Positions 1-5,864 of a stretch of 8,036 nt of DNA are shown here, one piece after another. The stretch comes from Deltaproteobacteria bacterium. GTDB taxonomy: Bacteria > Desulfobacterota > Desulfuromonadia > Geobacterales > Pseudopelobacteraceae. Both the position numbers and the translations under genes were made by a program. Location: assembly GCA_016219145.1 (NCBI GenBank), contig JACRCG010000170.1, positions 1 to 8,036 on the forward strand, in the 5' to 3' direction. The number at the start of each line of letters is the position of its first letter. Positions within the stretch are counted from its first letter, which is position 1. Below the pieces are notes generated by a model. It made no database searches, was not told the DNA's origin, and saw only the letters and a list, made by a program, of their open reading frames with translations.

Positions 1-1172
1 ACGGAAGCGGCGTAATTCAGGTTGGGATCCTGATGCAGCGCCTCTTTGCTCAGGGTTGTTTTGGACTCACTGCCGATGGCATAGGAGGTAAGCCCCTCCT
101 GCAGGCGGTAATTGGTGTTGTGGGAGACATAGCAGATCCGGCAGCGGTCCACGATCGGCGCCTCTTCCTTCTCGGACAGGAAGCGGTTGAATTCGGAGTT
201 GTTGCTGGTGGCGATGATCAGGGAATCAATCGGCCAGCGGTAGCCGTCGATCTCGATGGCCCGGTTCTGAATGACGCCCAGATAGACCTGGACCAGATCC
301 TTCTTGTTTTTGAAAATCTCGTCGGAGAAGTGTATCCCGCCGCCGGCCACCCGGGCCAGGGCGCCGCGCCGCAAGTCGAAGCGATAGGGATTGTTGGTGT
401 CGGAGATATGCAGCAGGCGCTGGATTGATTCCTCGCCCAGTAAATCTACCGACGAAGAAGTGATCTTGTCCTTGGCCGGGTACTTGCCGGTCACTGTGCC
501 AAGACTCTCGCTCATCGGTACCGGAACAACTTCGACAAAATCGAGCATCCGTTCCATATTTCCGTCGCAGAAGGAGCGGATGTCGTTCCAGATATAGCCG
601 CTACAGGCGCCCATCGGACGATAGTTCTCATAAAGCGCATCAATGGCTGCATCAGCCAGGCCGCCCTTCTCGGCCAGGAAGCGCCGGTTATCCTCGCTCG
701 CGTCACTCAGGTTCATCGCTAGAATCAGCGGGTCTTCATAGGTCTGGGAATCGACGATATTGATCTTGCCGTAGTGGCCCAGTTGCTCCAGGCCGTTAAA
801 GCGGAAGGTATAGCGGCGATTTCTGGATTCTGACAGAAAGGCCCGGTACTGGCTGCAGAGGAACTCGACGAAAAAGGTCTTGCCGTTGCCCGGCTCACCT
901 ACCAGCACGAAGGCCATCTCCTTGCTGGACCCTCCCTCGGCGGCATCCTTGACATACGAGACAAAGCTGTTGATCTCGTCGTACATGCCGATAGTGTGTT
1001 TTCGTCCGGTTCGGAACACATTAAAATCATAAGTGGTCCTGCCGTTCACCACCACCTTGGTGAAACCCGCCCCGAGAATCATCCTTGCCACAGATTGAAA
1101 GGCATTCTCGAAGACCCTCTCACCTTCTTTCAGAGCAGCAATGTGCTGGCCCAATCTCTCACAGGTAGCCAT
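1..1172 (-). CDS. PrkA-like AAA ATPase/serine protein kinase family protein (partial, C-terminus off window)
   Basis: The reading frame is open from an ATG at 1172 to the left edge, giving 390 residues and no stop. A GGAGGA site at 1178-1183 sits six to eight bases before the ATG and fixes this start. The visible part is the N-terminal AAA domain of the PrkA family. A helix resembling the PrkA lead-in (YDEINSFVSYVKDAAEG, residues 64-80) precedes a Walker A motif GEPGNGKT (92-99). A Walker B-like HFSDEIF (281-287), a sensor-1-like LIIATSNN (318-325) and a DRCRICYVSH strand with arginine-finger candidates (342-351) follow. E. coli YeaG, the best known member, has about 640 residues and acts in stationary-phase and nitrogen-stress responses. 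Kinase activity has been claimed for the family, but ATPase or protease functions are also reported. The C-terminal kinase-like part is outside the window, so enzyme activity cannot be judged. Family assignment is confident; it is a divergent member. Confidence 0.85.
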   Translation of the reverse strand, partial: MATCERLGQHIAALKEGERVFENAFQSVARMILGAGFTKVVVNGRTTYDFNVFRTGRKHTIGMYDEINSFVSYVKDAAEGGSSKEMAFVLVGEPGNGKTFFVEFLCSQYRAFLSESRNRRYTFRFNGLEQLGHYGKINIVDSQTYEDPLILAMNLSDASEDNRRFLAEKGGLADAAIDALYENYRPMGACSGYIWNDIRSFCDGNMERMLDFVEVVPVPMSESLGTVTGKYPAKDKITSSSVDLLGEESIQRLLHISDTNNPYRFDLRRGALARVAGGGIHFSDEIFKNKKDLVQVYLGVIQNRAIEIDGYRWPIDSLIIATSNNSEFNRFLSEKEEAPIVDRCRICYVSHNTNYRLQEGLTSYAIGSESKTTLSKEALHQDPNLNYAAS

Positions 1173-1177
1173 GGTCG

Positions 1178-1183
1178 TCCTCC
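1178..1183 (-). promoter_or_regulatory. Shine-Dalgarno site of the PrkA-like gene
   Basis: Minus-strand GGAGGA ends five bases before the ATG at 1172. It decides this start over any upstream alternative. Confidence 0.8.
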
Positions 1184-1205
1184 GTGCTGATGTCGATAGA
1201 CTGTT

Positions 1206-1237
1206 TTTGTCCGTGGCTCGCAATGAAAACGGACAAA
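1206..1237 (-). promoter_or_regulatory. Leader hairpin upstream of the PrkA-like gene
   Basis: A perfect 8-bp inverted repeat, TTTGTCCG (1206-1213) and CGGACAAA (1230-1237), encloses a 16-base loop. It lies between the candidate promoter and the ribosome binding site, so it would be in the 5' leader of the mRNA. It could be an RNA hairpin or a DNA operator. There is no T-tract and the stem is only moderately stable, so it is not a terminator. Its function is unknown. Confidence 0.4.
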
Positions 1238-1253
1238 TATACTCCTGATTCTA

Positions 1254-1281
1254 ATTATTACCTATGTTTGACATTTGGCAA
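1254..1281 (-). promoter_or_regulatory. Candidate sigma-70 promoter of the PrkA-like gene
   Basis: On the minus strand, TTGCCA (1276-1281) is followed after 16 bases by AATAAT (1254-1259). Each box differs from consensus at one position, but the first base of the -10 box is the mismatch, which weakens it. The -35 box lies within the TTGAC/GTCAA repeat cluster, so a regulator bound there could control it. Predicted transcription would begin about 75 bases before the ATG. Confidence 0.35.
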
Positions 1282-1297
1282 GTCAATATTTTGTCAA
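1268..1297. promoter_or_regulatory. Operator-like cluster of TTGAC/GTCAA half-sites
   Basis: Plus strand TTGAC at 1268-1272 is followed by GTCAA at 1282-1286 and again at 1293-1297. The first two form an inverted repeat (14 bases start to start). The last two are direct repeats 11 bases apart, about one helical turn. The array overlaps the candidate -35 box of the PrkA-like gene. This resembles a binding site for a dimeric regulator, but the half-site also looks like the -35 consensus, so part of the pattern may be promoter sequence. The regulator is not identified. Confidence 0.35.
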
Positions 1298-1391
1298 GTT
1301 ACAGACCTTGCTTATTACCTCAGCAATTACCGTACCAGCCATGCCTGCCGCTCTGGTTTTTGAATAGACGGCGCATGTCCGCCGAAAACGC
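1298..1391. other. Non-coding gap without recognised feature
   Basis: Between the half-site cluster upstream of the PrkA-like gene and the terminator of the TPR protein gene I see no convincing gene, repeat or promoter. Together with the flanking promoter, hairpin and terminator it makes up the 277-base gap between the two genes. Confidence 0.5.
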
Positions 1392-1424
1392 GAGAAGGGG
1401 ATTCCGTTACGGAATCCCCTTCTC
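1392..1424 (-). terminator. Rho-independent terminator after the TPR protein gene
   Basis: Two perfectly complementary 15-base arms (1392-1406 and 1410-1424) are separated by three bases (TTA on the plus strand). On the minus strand the stem is followed by GCGTTTTC, a short T-run. It lies 26 bases past the stop codon of the TPR protein gene and would end the lytic transglycosylase/TPR transcript. The T-tract is weak, but the stem is very stable. On the plus strand the stem is not followed by a T-run. Confidence 0.75.
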
Positions 1425-1449
1425 AGCCTTGACTTTTATGGAACGAAAT

Positions 1450-2187
1450 TTATCTTCTTACCATCATTTGTCGCTTCATGCGCCCGCCCATGGCCGCCAT
1501 CTGGTGCTTCTGGAGGGCGCCCAGGCTCTCCAGGTGGAACTGGAACCACATGTCCCCATAGGCCCGCATATTCATCTTCTTGCCCTTTTCCAGGCTATCC
1601 AGATTGTCCTTCAGTTTTTCATCGCCGGAATTTTTCTTCAAGCCCTTGGCGAGAACTTCCTTGGCCCTGCTGAGATCGCCGCTCTCGTTCAGGCAGTAGG
1701 CATACAGGCTCCAGAGCAGCGGTTCCTTGCTGTTCCACTGCACCGCCTTTTCAAAGGTGCTGATCATCTTGTCTTTTTTCTGGCGCTTCATGTACGAAAC
1801 CGCCAGCATTCCCATGGCGGCCCAGTTCTTGTAGAATGATTTCTCCAGATGCGGGAAGGCATTCGAAAAGTCGCGCTTCATGTAGTAAATCATACCGATC
1901 TGCGAGTTCAGCTGCCCATCCACGAAAAACTGCCACTTGCCGTACTTCAGGGCATCTTTCAACTCGCGAACCGCTTTCTCAAAGCGCGGCGGCTGGGCCT
2001 GCAGGTCTTTCCCGGCCGTTTCGATAGCTGCCATGACCTTTTTCAGGGTCAGGCGTGAAAGCAGTACGAATGATATGGCAAAGACGATGATGGCAATTAT
2101 CAGCGAACTCACCCCGCCGATTTTCAAAAAAAACAGTATCAACCCAAGCACCACAGCCAACGCTGCGGAAATGCACATATTATACAT
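1450..2187 (-). CDS. Membrane-anchored TPR-repeat protein, function unknown
   Basis: This is a 245-residue protein starting at the ATG at 2187, with AAGGAAG (2193-2199) as ribosome binding site; an ATG three codons later is a possible alternative. Two adjacent hydrophobic segments (about residues 5-22 and 24-44) form a membrane hairpin or one membrane pass. The rest is a helical, presumably cytoplasmic domain rich in Lys. About three TPR-like units can be seen at 91-124, 125-156 and 157-190. Their sequence has the usual pattern of small and aromatic residues, for example SLYAYCLNESGDLSRAKEVL. The last 40 residues are rich in Met, Gln, His and Arg and end in MKRQMMVRR, unlike the TPR part. It lies 57 bases downstream of the lytic transglycosylase gene with no promoter or terminator between, so the two are probably co-transcribed. 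The TPRs suggest a scaffold for protein partners, possibly in the cell envelope, but no specific role can be given. Confidence 0.8.
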   Translation of the reverse strand: MYNMCISAALAVVLGLILFFLKIGGVSSLIIAIIVFAISFVLLSRLTLKKVMAAIETAGKDLQAQPPRFEKAVRELKDALKYGKWQFFVDGQLNSQIGMIYYMKRDFSNAFPHLEKSFYKNWAAMGMLAVSYMKRQKKDKMISTFEKAVQWNSKEPLLWSLYAYCLNESGDLSRAKEVLAKGLKKNSGDEKLKDNLDSLEKGKKMNMRAYGDMWFQFHLESLGALQKHQMAAMGGRMKRQMMVRR

Positions 2188-2244
2188 CAGTTCTTCCTTT
2201 CATTTTGCAAGAGACTATTCATTGCGGCTGATAGCGGACGAGGT

Positions 2245-3738
2245 TCAGCTCTTGACTGCCGGAGCCATCTCACCGTTCTTTTTGGTAAACTTTGCGATTA
2301 TTATGCGCCGGCCCGGTTTGAGAGCAACTTTGACTTTCAGATTGTTCCAGGCGGTGAGAAGTTTGGTCGTTGTTTTGAACCTCTTGGCCAACGAATCGAT
2401 CGTGTCGCCTTTTTTAACGGTGTAGTATTTGGCATAACCGCCCTTGCTGTCTGCCGTGCGGGTCTCCCGCCCCTCATGACCAAAATCAACTGTCTGCTTG
2501 ACCGGCACAACCAGAGTTTTTCCGGCAACGCGGCTTTTTGTATCCAGGCCGTTCAACTCGGCCAGCATGGCGGATGATGTGCCAAAACGGCGGGCCAGGC
2601 TTTTGAGCGAATCTTTTTTGCGGGCCTTGTATCTGGTGTAGAGCACCTTCTCGGTGAAACGCTTATCTTCGGCGATCCTGGCATATTCAGCCTCAAACTG
2701 CTGCTTGCTCCCTTTTGGTATTTTCAGCACATAGTCGGGATAATTGGGAGGGGTACACCAGTGTCTCAAGTCCGGATTCAACTCCTTGATTGATTCATAG
2801 GTGGTGCCGCTCAGTCTGGCCGCCAGTTCAAGATCGGTACGTGACGGTATCGTGACGGTGTCAAATTCGATCGGCGTCATGTAGGCCACATCGGTAAAGC
2901 CGTAACGGGCCGGATCTTTTGCTATGAAGGCGGCTGCCAGCAGCTTGGGAACGTACTCCTTGGTCTCGCGCTTCAGATATGATTTTTTTGAAATTTCCCA
3001 GAAGTCGCTGCTGTTGTACATGTTGATGGCGCGCAGAATCTTGTTTTCACCGGCGTTGTAGCCAGCTGCGGCCAGATACCAGTCTCCGTTGAAAAGGCCG
3101 TAGAGCTCTTTGAGATACAGGGCCGCCGCCGTTGTCGCCTTGACCGGGTCCTTGCGCTCGTCGATCCACTGATCGATCCGCAGGGCATAGCGTTTGCCCG
3201 TGCCGGACATAAACTGCCAGGGGCCGACAGCGCTGGCCCAGGAGCGGGCATGCAGCTGGAAGCCGCTCTCGATCATGGCCACATAGACCAGATCCTCCGG
3301 CATTCCTTCTCGGGCTAAAATTTCCTTCATCATCGGGATGTAGCGTGAAGAGCGTGAAAGCCAGCGCGAAAATGAGGCACGGCCTTTGGTCTGGAAATAG
3401 TAGAGGAAGTACTCCACCCTGCTGTTCAGCGTCAGTGGAATGTCCGAGATCGGCAGATCGCTGTCGGGCAGAGCCAGGGCGGTGTCTTCGTCACCATTCT
3501 CCCGCAGCTCTTCCAGAGTGAACAGATCGGCCACCGGAGCATTCTTGCCCGCCGCCTCAACAGTGATCTCATCAGCCGGTATAAGCGCCGGCGGCTCGAC
3601 CGGGCCAAGCAGCGGCGCGTTCGGGCGGGTCAGTTCGGCCAGAAGCGGCTGAACCGGTTCCGTTGCACCGGCAGGAAGCACGAACGCCAGCGCCAGCGTA
3701 ATGATGACGAGATATATGTGAGGGTGCCCTGTTTTCAT
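2245..3738 (-). CDS. Periplasmic membrane-bound-type lytic murein transglycosylase with LysM repeats (MltD-like)
   Basis: This 497-residue exported protein cleaves peptidoglycan glycan strands between MurNAc and GlcNAc, forming 1,6-anhydro-MurNAc. Residues 1-25 form a signal peptide with a hydrophobic core (about 8-22) and a likely cleavage site AGA|TEP. There is no lipobox, unlike E. coli MltD. A low-complexity linker (26-105) leads to a family-1 SLT domain (about 125-275). The likely catalytic glutamate is E157 in AMIESGF, followed by SAVGPWQFM and AAAGYNAGE, the hallmark motifs of the fold. Two LysM modules lie at about 366-413 and 437-483. A weaker LysM-like stretch at 290-342 may be a third. 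The start at 3738 is chosen because it gives a proper signal peptide; the longer frame to 3966 would cross a terminator and the promoter. The TPR protein gene follows 57 bases downstream. The ribosome binding site is weak (GGAA), consistent with near-leaderless translation. Confidence 0.92.
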   Translation of the reverse strand: MKTGHPHIYLVIITLALAFVLPAGATEPVQPLLAELTRPNAPLLGPVEPPALIPADEITVEAAGKNAPVADLFTLEELRENGDEDTALALPDSDLPISDIPLTLNSRVEYFLYYFQTKGRASFSRWLSRSSRYIPMMKEILAREGMPEDLVYVAMIESGFQLHARSWASAVGPWQFMSGTGKRYALRIDQWIDERKDPVKATTAAALYLKELYGLFNGDWYLAAAGYNAGENKILRAINMYNSSDFWEISKKSYLKRETKEYVPKLLAAAFIAKDPARYGFTDVAYMTPIEFDTVTIPSRTDLELAARLSGTTYESIKELNPDLRHWCTPPNYPDYVLKIPKGSKQQFEAEYARIAEDKRFTEKVLYTRYKARKKDSLKSLARRFGTSSAMLAELNGLDTKSRVAGKTLVVPVKQTVDFGHEGRETRTADSKGGYAKYYTVKKGDTIDSLAKRFKTTTKLLTAWNNLKVKVALKPGRRIIIAKFTKKNGEMAPAVKS

Positions 3739-3748
3739 AAGTTCCGGA

Positions 3749-3777
3749 ATTATAGAGTAAGCCGTTTCGAAAGTCAA
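3749..3777 (-). promoter_or_regulatory. Near-consensus sigma-70 promoter of the lytic transglycosylase gene
   Basis: On the minus strand, TTGACT (3772-3777) is followed after exactly 17 bases by a perfect TATAAT (3749-3754). Transcription should begin near 3742, only about four bases before the ATG at 3738, so the message would be almost leaderless. It lies downstream of the terminator at 3814-3840, so the gene is an independent transcription unit from the DUF948/ytxH pair. Confidence 0.8.
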
Positions 3778-3813
3778 TGACGCTAAAACCCTTGTCAGAT
3801 GGGGTTTTCCACG

Positions 3814-3840
3814 AAAAAAGCCCGCCGGAGCGGGCTTTTT
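3814..3840 (-). terminator. Symmetrical rho-independent terminator after ytxH
   Basis: AAAAAGCCCGC (3815-3825) pairs with GCGGGCTTTTT (3830-3840) around a four-base loop. On the minus strand the GC stem is followed by six T residues, 22 bases past the ytxH stop. It is equally well formed on the plus strand, but there is no plus-strand gene to its left. Confidence 0.9.
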
Positions 3841-3862
3841 AATGCACAAATTTTCCTGGCGG

Positions 3863-4168
3863 CTATGAAGCCGAAGAGCGCTCTTTCTGCATCGCTTCAC
3901 GGCCAGCCTCGATGGCGGAAGCCAGCACCGATTTTTTTTCAACGATGGTTTCCTTGCCCTCTTCAATGGCTACCTTGATTTTTTCCTGGGCTTCCTTGGC
4001 GTATTCCTTGATCTTGTCCACTGCATCCTCGGTCAGATCAGCAATATTCTCGCGCATCTCCTGGCCGCTCTTGGGCGCGTAAAGCAGAGCCAGAACGGCT
4101 CCAACAGCTGCCCCTGCCAAAAATGATGCCAGTACGGTTCCTGCGCATACTCCTCTTTCGTCAGACAT
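3863..4168 (-). CDS. ytxH: YtxH-domain membrane protein
   Basis: This is a 101-residue protein. The chosen start is the ATG at 4168, because GGGGAGG on the minus strand ends eight bases before it. A GTG three codons upstream overlaps that site and is unlikely. One glycine/alanine-rich transmembrane helix (about residues 9-29) is followed directly by the family signature LLYAPKSGQEMRENI. A long, highly charged helix (about 40-95) follows and probably forms a coiled coil in the cytoplasm. YtxH is a general stress protein in Bacillus subtilis, where its gene follows ytxG; its molecular role is not known. The gene begins one base after the stop codon of the DUF948 gene, so the two are translationally coupled, and a strong terminator follows it. 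The domain assignment is secure from the signature; the stress role here is inference. Confidence 0.85.
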   Translation of the reverse strand: MSDERGVCAGTVLASFLAGAAVGAVLALLYAPKSGQEMRENIADLTEDAVDKIKEYAKEAQEKIKVAIEEGKETIVEKKSVLASAIEAGREAMQKERSSAS

Positions 4169-4169
4169 G

Positions 4170-4565
4170 TTACACACCTCCCCATTTTTTTAAATAACGA
4201 TCAAACATGTATTTTCCTGCCACCTTGACTCCGGTCGCCCAGACCGAAGTGGTGCTGAGAACATTTGTAACCGTGCCGACCGAACGGTTGATGGTGCTCA
4301 GATTGGCGCCGGTTTCTCCCAGCGCTGCCATAAAGCGCTTGACATCGTCGGTATGCTCGGCCACGCCACCGCCGACAGTCTTAAGCTCCGCCAGCACCCC
4401 GGTCAGTTCCTGCAGGGTCGGCTTCAGTTCCTTCTGCACCATATCGCTTAAGGCGCCGACCGATTCGACCGTCCGCCTGACCGACAAAATAGTCGGGATC
4501 AGAACCAACACCAGGATACAGAGTGCTACAGCTATGATTATCAGCGCTATTCCGGTCAGTGGCAT
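4170..4565 (-). CDS. DUF948 (YtxG-like) membrane protein
   Basis: This 131-residue protein has one N-terminal transmembrane helix (about residues 4-27). A long helical region follows, with the pattern typical of DUF948 (UPF0478): VRRTVESVGALSDMVQKEL, then repeated amphipathic segments to about residue 105. The C-terminal VWATGVKVAGKYMFDRYLKK is also typical of proteobacterial members. The start at 4565 has GGAG eight bases upstream. Its partner ytxH starts one base after its stop codon, the same order as ytxG-ytxH in Bacillus, so both probably act together at the inner membrane. A TTGAAT-16-TATACT promoter lies upstream. No catalytic residues are visible and the biochemical role is unknown. 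Confidence 0.8.
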   Translation of the reverse strand: MPLTGIALIIIAVALCILVLVLIPTILSVRRTVESVGALSDMVQKELKPTLQELTGVLAELKTVGGGVAEHTDDVKRFMAALGETGANLSTINRSVGTVTNVLSTTSVWATGVKVAGKYMFDRYLKKWGGV

Positions 4566-4606
4566 TATATTGCTCCGGTATCGGTAGTCGGTACATCCTG
4601 TGGCAA

Positions 4607-4634
4607 AGTATAAAGCAATTCAGTAAAAATTCAA
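4607..4634 (-). promoter_or_regulatory. Sigma-70 promoter of the DUF948-ytxH operon
   Basis: On the minus strand, TTGAAT (4629-4634) and TATACT (4607-4612) are 16 bases apart. Transcription would start near 4600 and leave a leader of about 35 bases before the ATG at 4565. No other promoter of similar quality lies between this gene and meaB. Confidence 0.6.
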
Positions 4635-4641
4635 CGTCAAA

Positions 4642-4793
4642 CAGTTAATCCAATAAAAGCAGTCCTCACGGAGGCACAGAGCTCTCAGAGCTGTAATAAC
4701 CGATATCACCTGACGCTATTAGGTTTAACTATATGCGTGAAACTCTTTTTGCTGTGTTTCTCGGTGCCTCTGTGAGCTCTGTGAGATTAACTG
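4642..4793. repeat. CACAGAG-rich imperfect palindrome with 9-bp terminal inverted repeats (MITE/REP-like element)
   Basis: The outer ends CAGTTAATC (4642-4650) and GATTAACTG (4785-4793) are perfect inverted repeats. Inside, the left arm (about 4666-4690) is largely complementary to the right arm (about 4751-4776), sharing a CTCACRGAGGCACMGAG-type core with two mismatches. The right arm has two tandem copies of CTCTGTGAG (4768-4776 and 4777-4785). About 60 bases without symmetry lie between the arms. No frame in it looks coding and no target-site duplication is evident. The right end includes the last sense codon and stop codon of the meaB gene. It fits a small non-autonomous or palindromic repeat. 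The 9-bp ends could also be chance, so the boundaries are less certain than the arms. It fills most of the gap between the DUF948 gene and meaB. Confidence 0.55.
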
Positions 4794-5746
4794 CAGTTTT
4801 TTCTGTCCGGCATCATTTTTGAGATAATTTCTTCTGCGGCTGAATAAGGATCGATGCAACGATCGCACATCCCGCTGACAATCCTGTCCAGCGAGTCGTT
4901 TTCTGCCATGAACAGCATGGCTTTACCCAGAACTGCATCGCGCAGAATGTCCATGAAATGGCGCTGGTTGCGCTCGCGCAGAAAGTTGTCGATAGTTCCG
5001 CTTGCAAAGAGGAAGTCGCGGTGAGCTAGAATTTCCTCAACCAACTCTTCAGTTCCCACGCCGCGTTGGGCCTCGGTCCTCATGACCTGAGGATTCCACG
5101 CTCCCTCAACGGCATTGCGCATCTCCAGCATGTTGCTCAGCTCTCTGGCTGTCCGGTCGGCGCCGTCGCGGTCGGCCTTGTTGACGACAAAAATGTCGCC
5201 GATCTCCAGAATGCCGGCCTTGATCGCCTGAATGTCGTCGCCCATTCCCGGCACCATGACAACACAGGTGGTATGGGCCGCCTTGACGATATCCACCTCG
5301 TCCTGCCCGACCCCTACGGTTTCAATGATGACGATATCCATGCCCATGGCGTCCATCACCAGCGCCACATCTGAAGTCGAGCGGGAAAGGCCGCCCAGAG
5401 CGCCTCGGGTGGCCAGACTGCGGATAAAAACCCCTTCGTCGCAGGAGTGGCGGTTCATGCGGATACGGTCGCCCAGAATGGCTCCGCCGGTAAAGGGGCT
5501 GGTCGGGTCTATGGCGACCACGCCGACCCTGTTTCCTCTCTTGCGGAACGATGCGGTCAATTGATCAACCAGGGTCGATTTGCCGGCTCCCGGTGGGCCG
5601 GTAATACCGATGATATAGGCCTTGCCGGTGTGCCGGTAGAGTTGTTTCAGTTCATCAATAGCCTGGGGGCGGCCATCGTCGATGTCGCGCATCAACCGGG
5701 CGGCGGCGCGGATATTGCCATTCAAGACCTGTTCAGCAAGTGTCAT
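4787..5746 (-). CDS. meaB: MeaB/ArgK-family P-loop GTPase (methylmalonyl-CoA mutase-associated)
   Basis: This 319-residue protein belongs to the G3E-type GTPases that guard and load B12-dependent acyl-CoA mutases. They protect the mutase from inactivation and gate cofactor transfer in the cytoplasm. The P-loop is GPPGAGKST (50-58). AIDPTSPFTGGAILGDRIRM (79-98) is the family's Mg/switch region, ETVGVGQDEVD (142-152) replaces DxxG, and NKAD (189-192) gives guanine specificity. A C-terminal helical dimerisation arm follows. The length matches the family (about 310-330). The start at 5746 has only a weak AGG-type ribosome site, but no better start is visible. The last codons, AGT TAA, lie in the terminal repeat of the element at 4642-4793. 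No mutase or epimerase gene is adjacent, so the partner is unknown; ArgK was an early misnomer for the family. It has its own promoter and a 118-base gap from the upstream gene. Confidence 0.93.
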   Translation of the reverse strand: MTLAEQVLNGNIRAAARLMRDIDDGRPQAIDELKQLYRHTGKAYIIGITGPPGAGKSTLVDQLTASFRKRGNRVGVVAIDPTSPFTGGAILGDRIRMNRHSCDEGVFIRSLATRGALGGLSRSTSDVALVMDAMGMDIVIIETVGVGQDEVDIVKAAHTTCVVMVPGMGDDIQAIKAGILEIGDIFVVNKADRDGADRTARELSNMLEMRNAVEGAWNPQVMRTEAQRGVGTEELVEEILAHRDFLFASGTIDNFLRERNQRHFMDILRDAVLGKAMLFMAENDSLDRIVSGMCDRCIDPYSAAEEIISKMMPDRKNCS

Positions 5747-5786
5747 ATGGAAACCTGGTTCTGTGGAATTAGTACGGCGAGCGGTT

Positions 5787-5815
5787 TCTATAGCACGATA
5801 CAGGCGGGATTACAA
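5787..5815 (-). promoter_or_regulatory. Sigma-70 promoter with extended -10 upstream of meaB
   Basis: On the minus strand, TTGTAA (5810-5815) is followed after 17 bases by TATAGA (5787-5792), with TGC directly before the -10 box. The predicted start near 5780 gives a leader of about 34 bases. It lies in the gap after the 52-aa gene, so meaB can be transcribed on its own. Confidence 0.55.
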
Positions 5816-5864
5816 CGGGCTCAGCTTGTGAGTACGGTGCTATTCTGCTTCGGAGGGGCGCGTC

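Noticed and set aside
33..428. 131-residue plus-strand open frame
   Set aside because: Antisense to the PrkA-like gene, whose minus-strand reading shows clear conserved motifs.
1264..1839. 191-residue plus-strand open frame
   Set aside because: It runs through the terminator hairpin and antisense to the TPR protein gene; no family likeness.
3739..3966. Longer start for the lytic transglycosylase gene (573-residue frame)
   Set aside because: The added 76 residues would be read through a terminator and the promoter, have no ribosome site, and would bury the signal peptide.
4169..4177. GTG start for ytxH three codons upstream
   Set aside because: It lies within the GGGGAGG ribosome site; the ATG at 4168 has the correct spacing.
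4207..4587. 126-residue plus-strand open frame
   Set aside because: Antisense to the DUF948 gene; no ribosome site and no domain likeness.
4642..4793. The palindromic element as a rho-independent terminator of meaB
   Set aside because: The arms are separated by about 60 bases and there is no T-tract on the minus strand.
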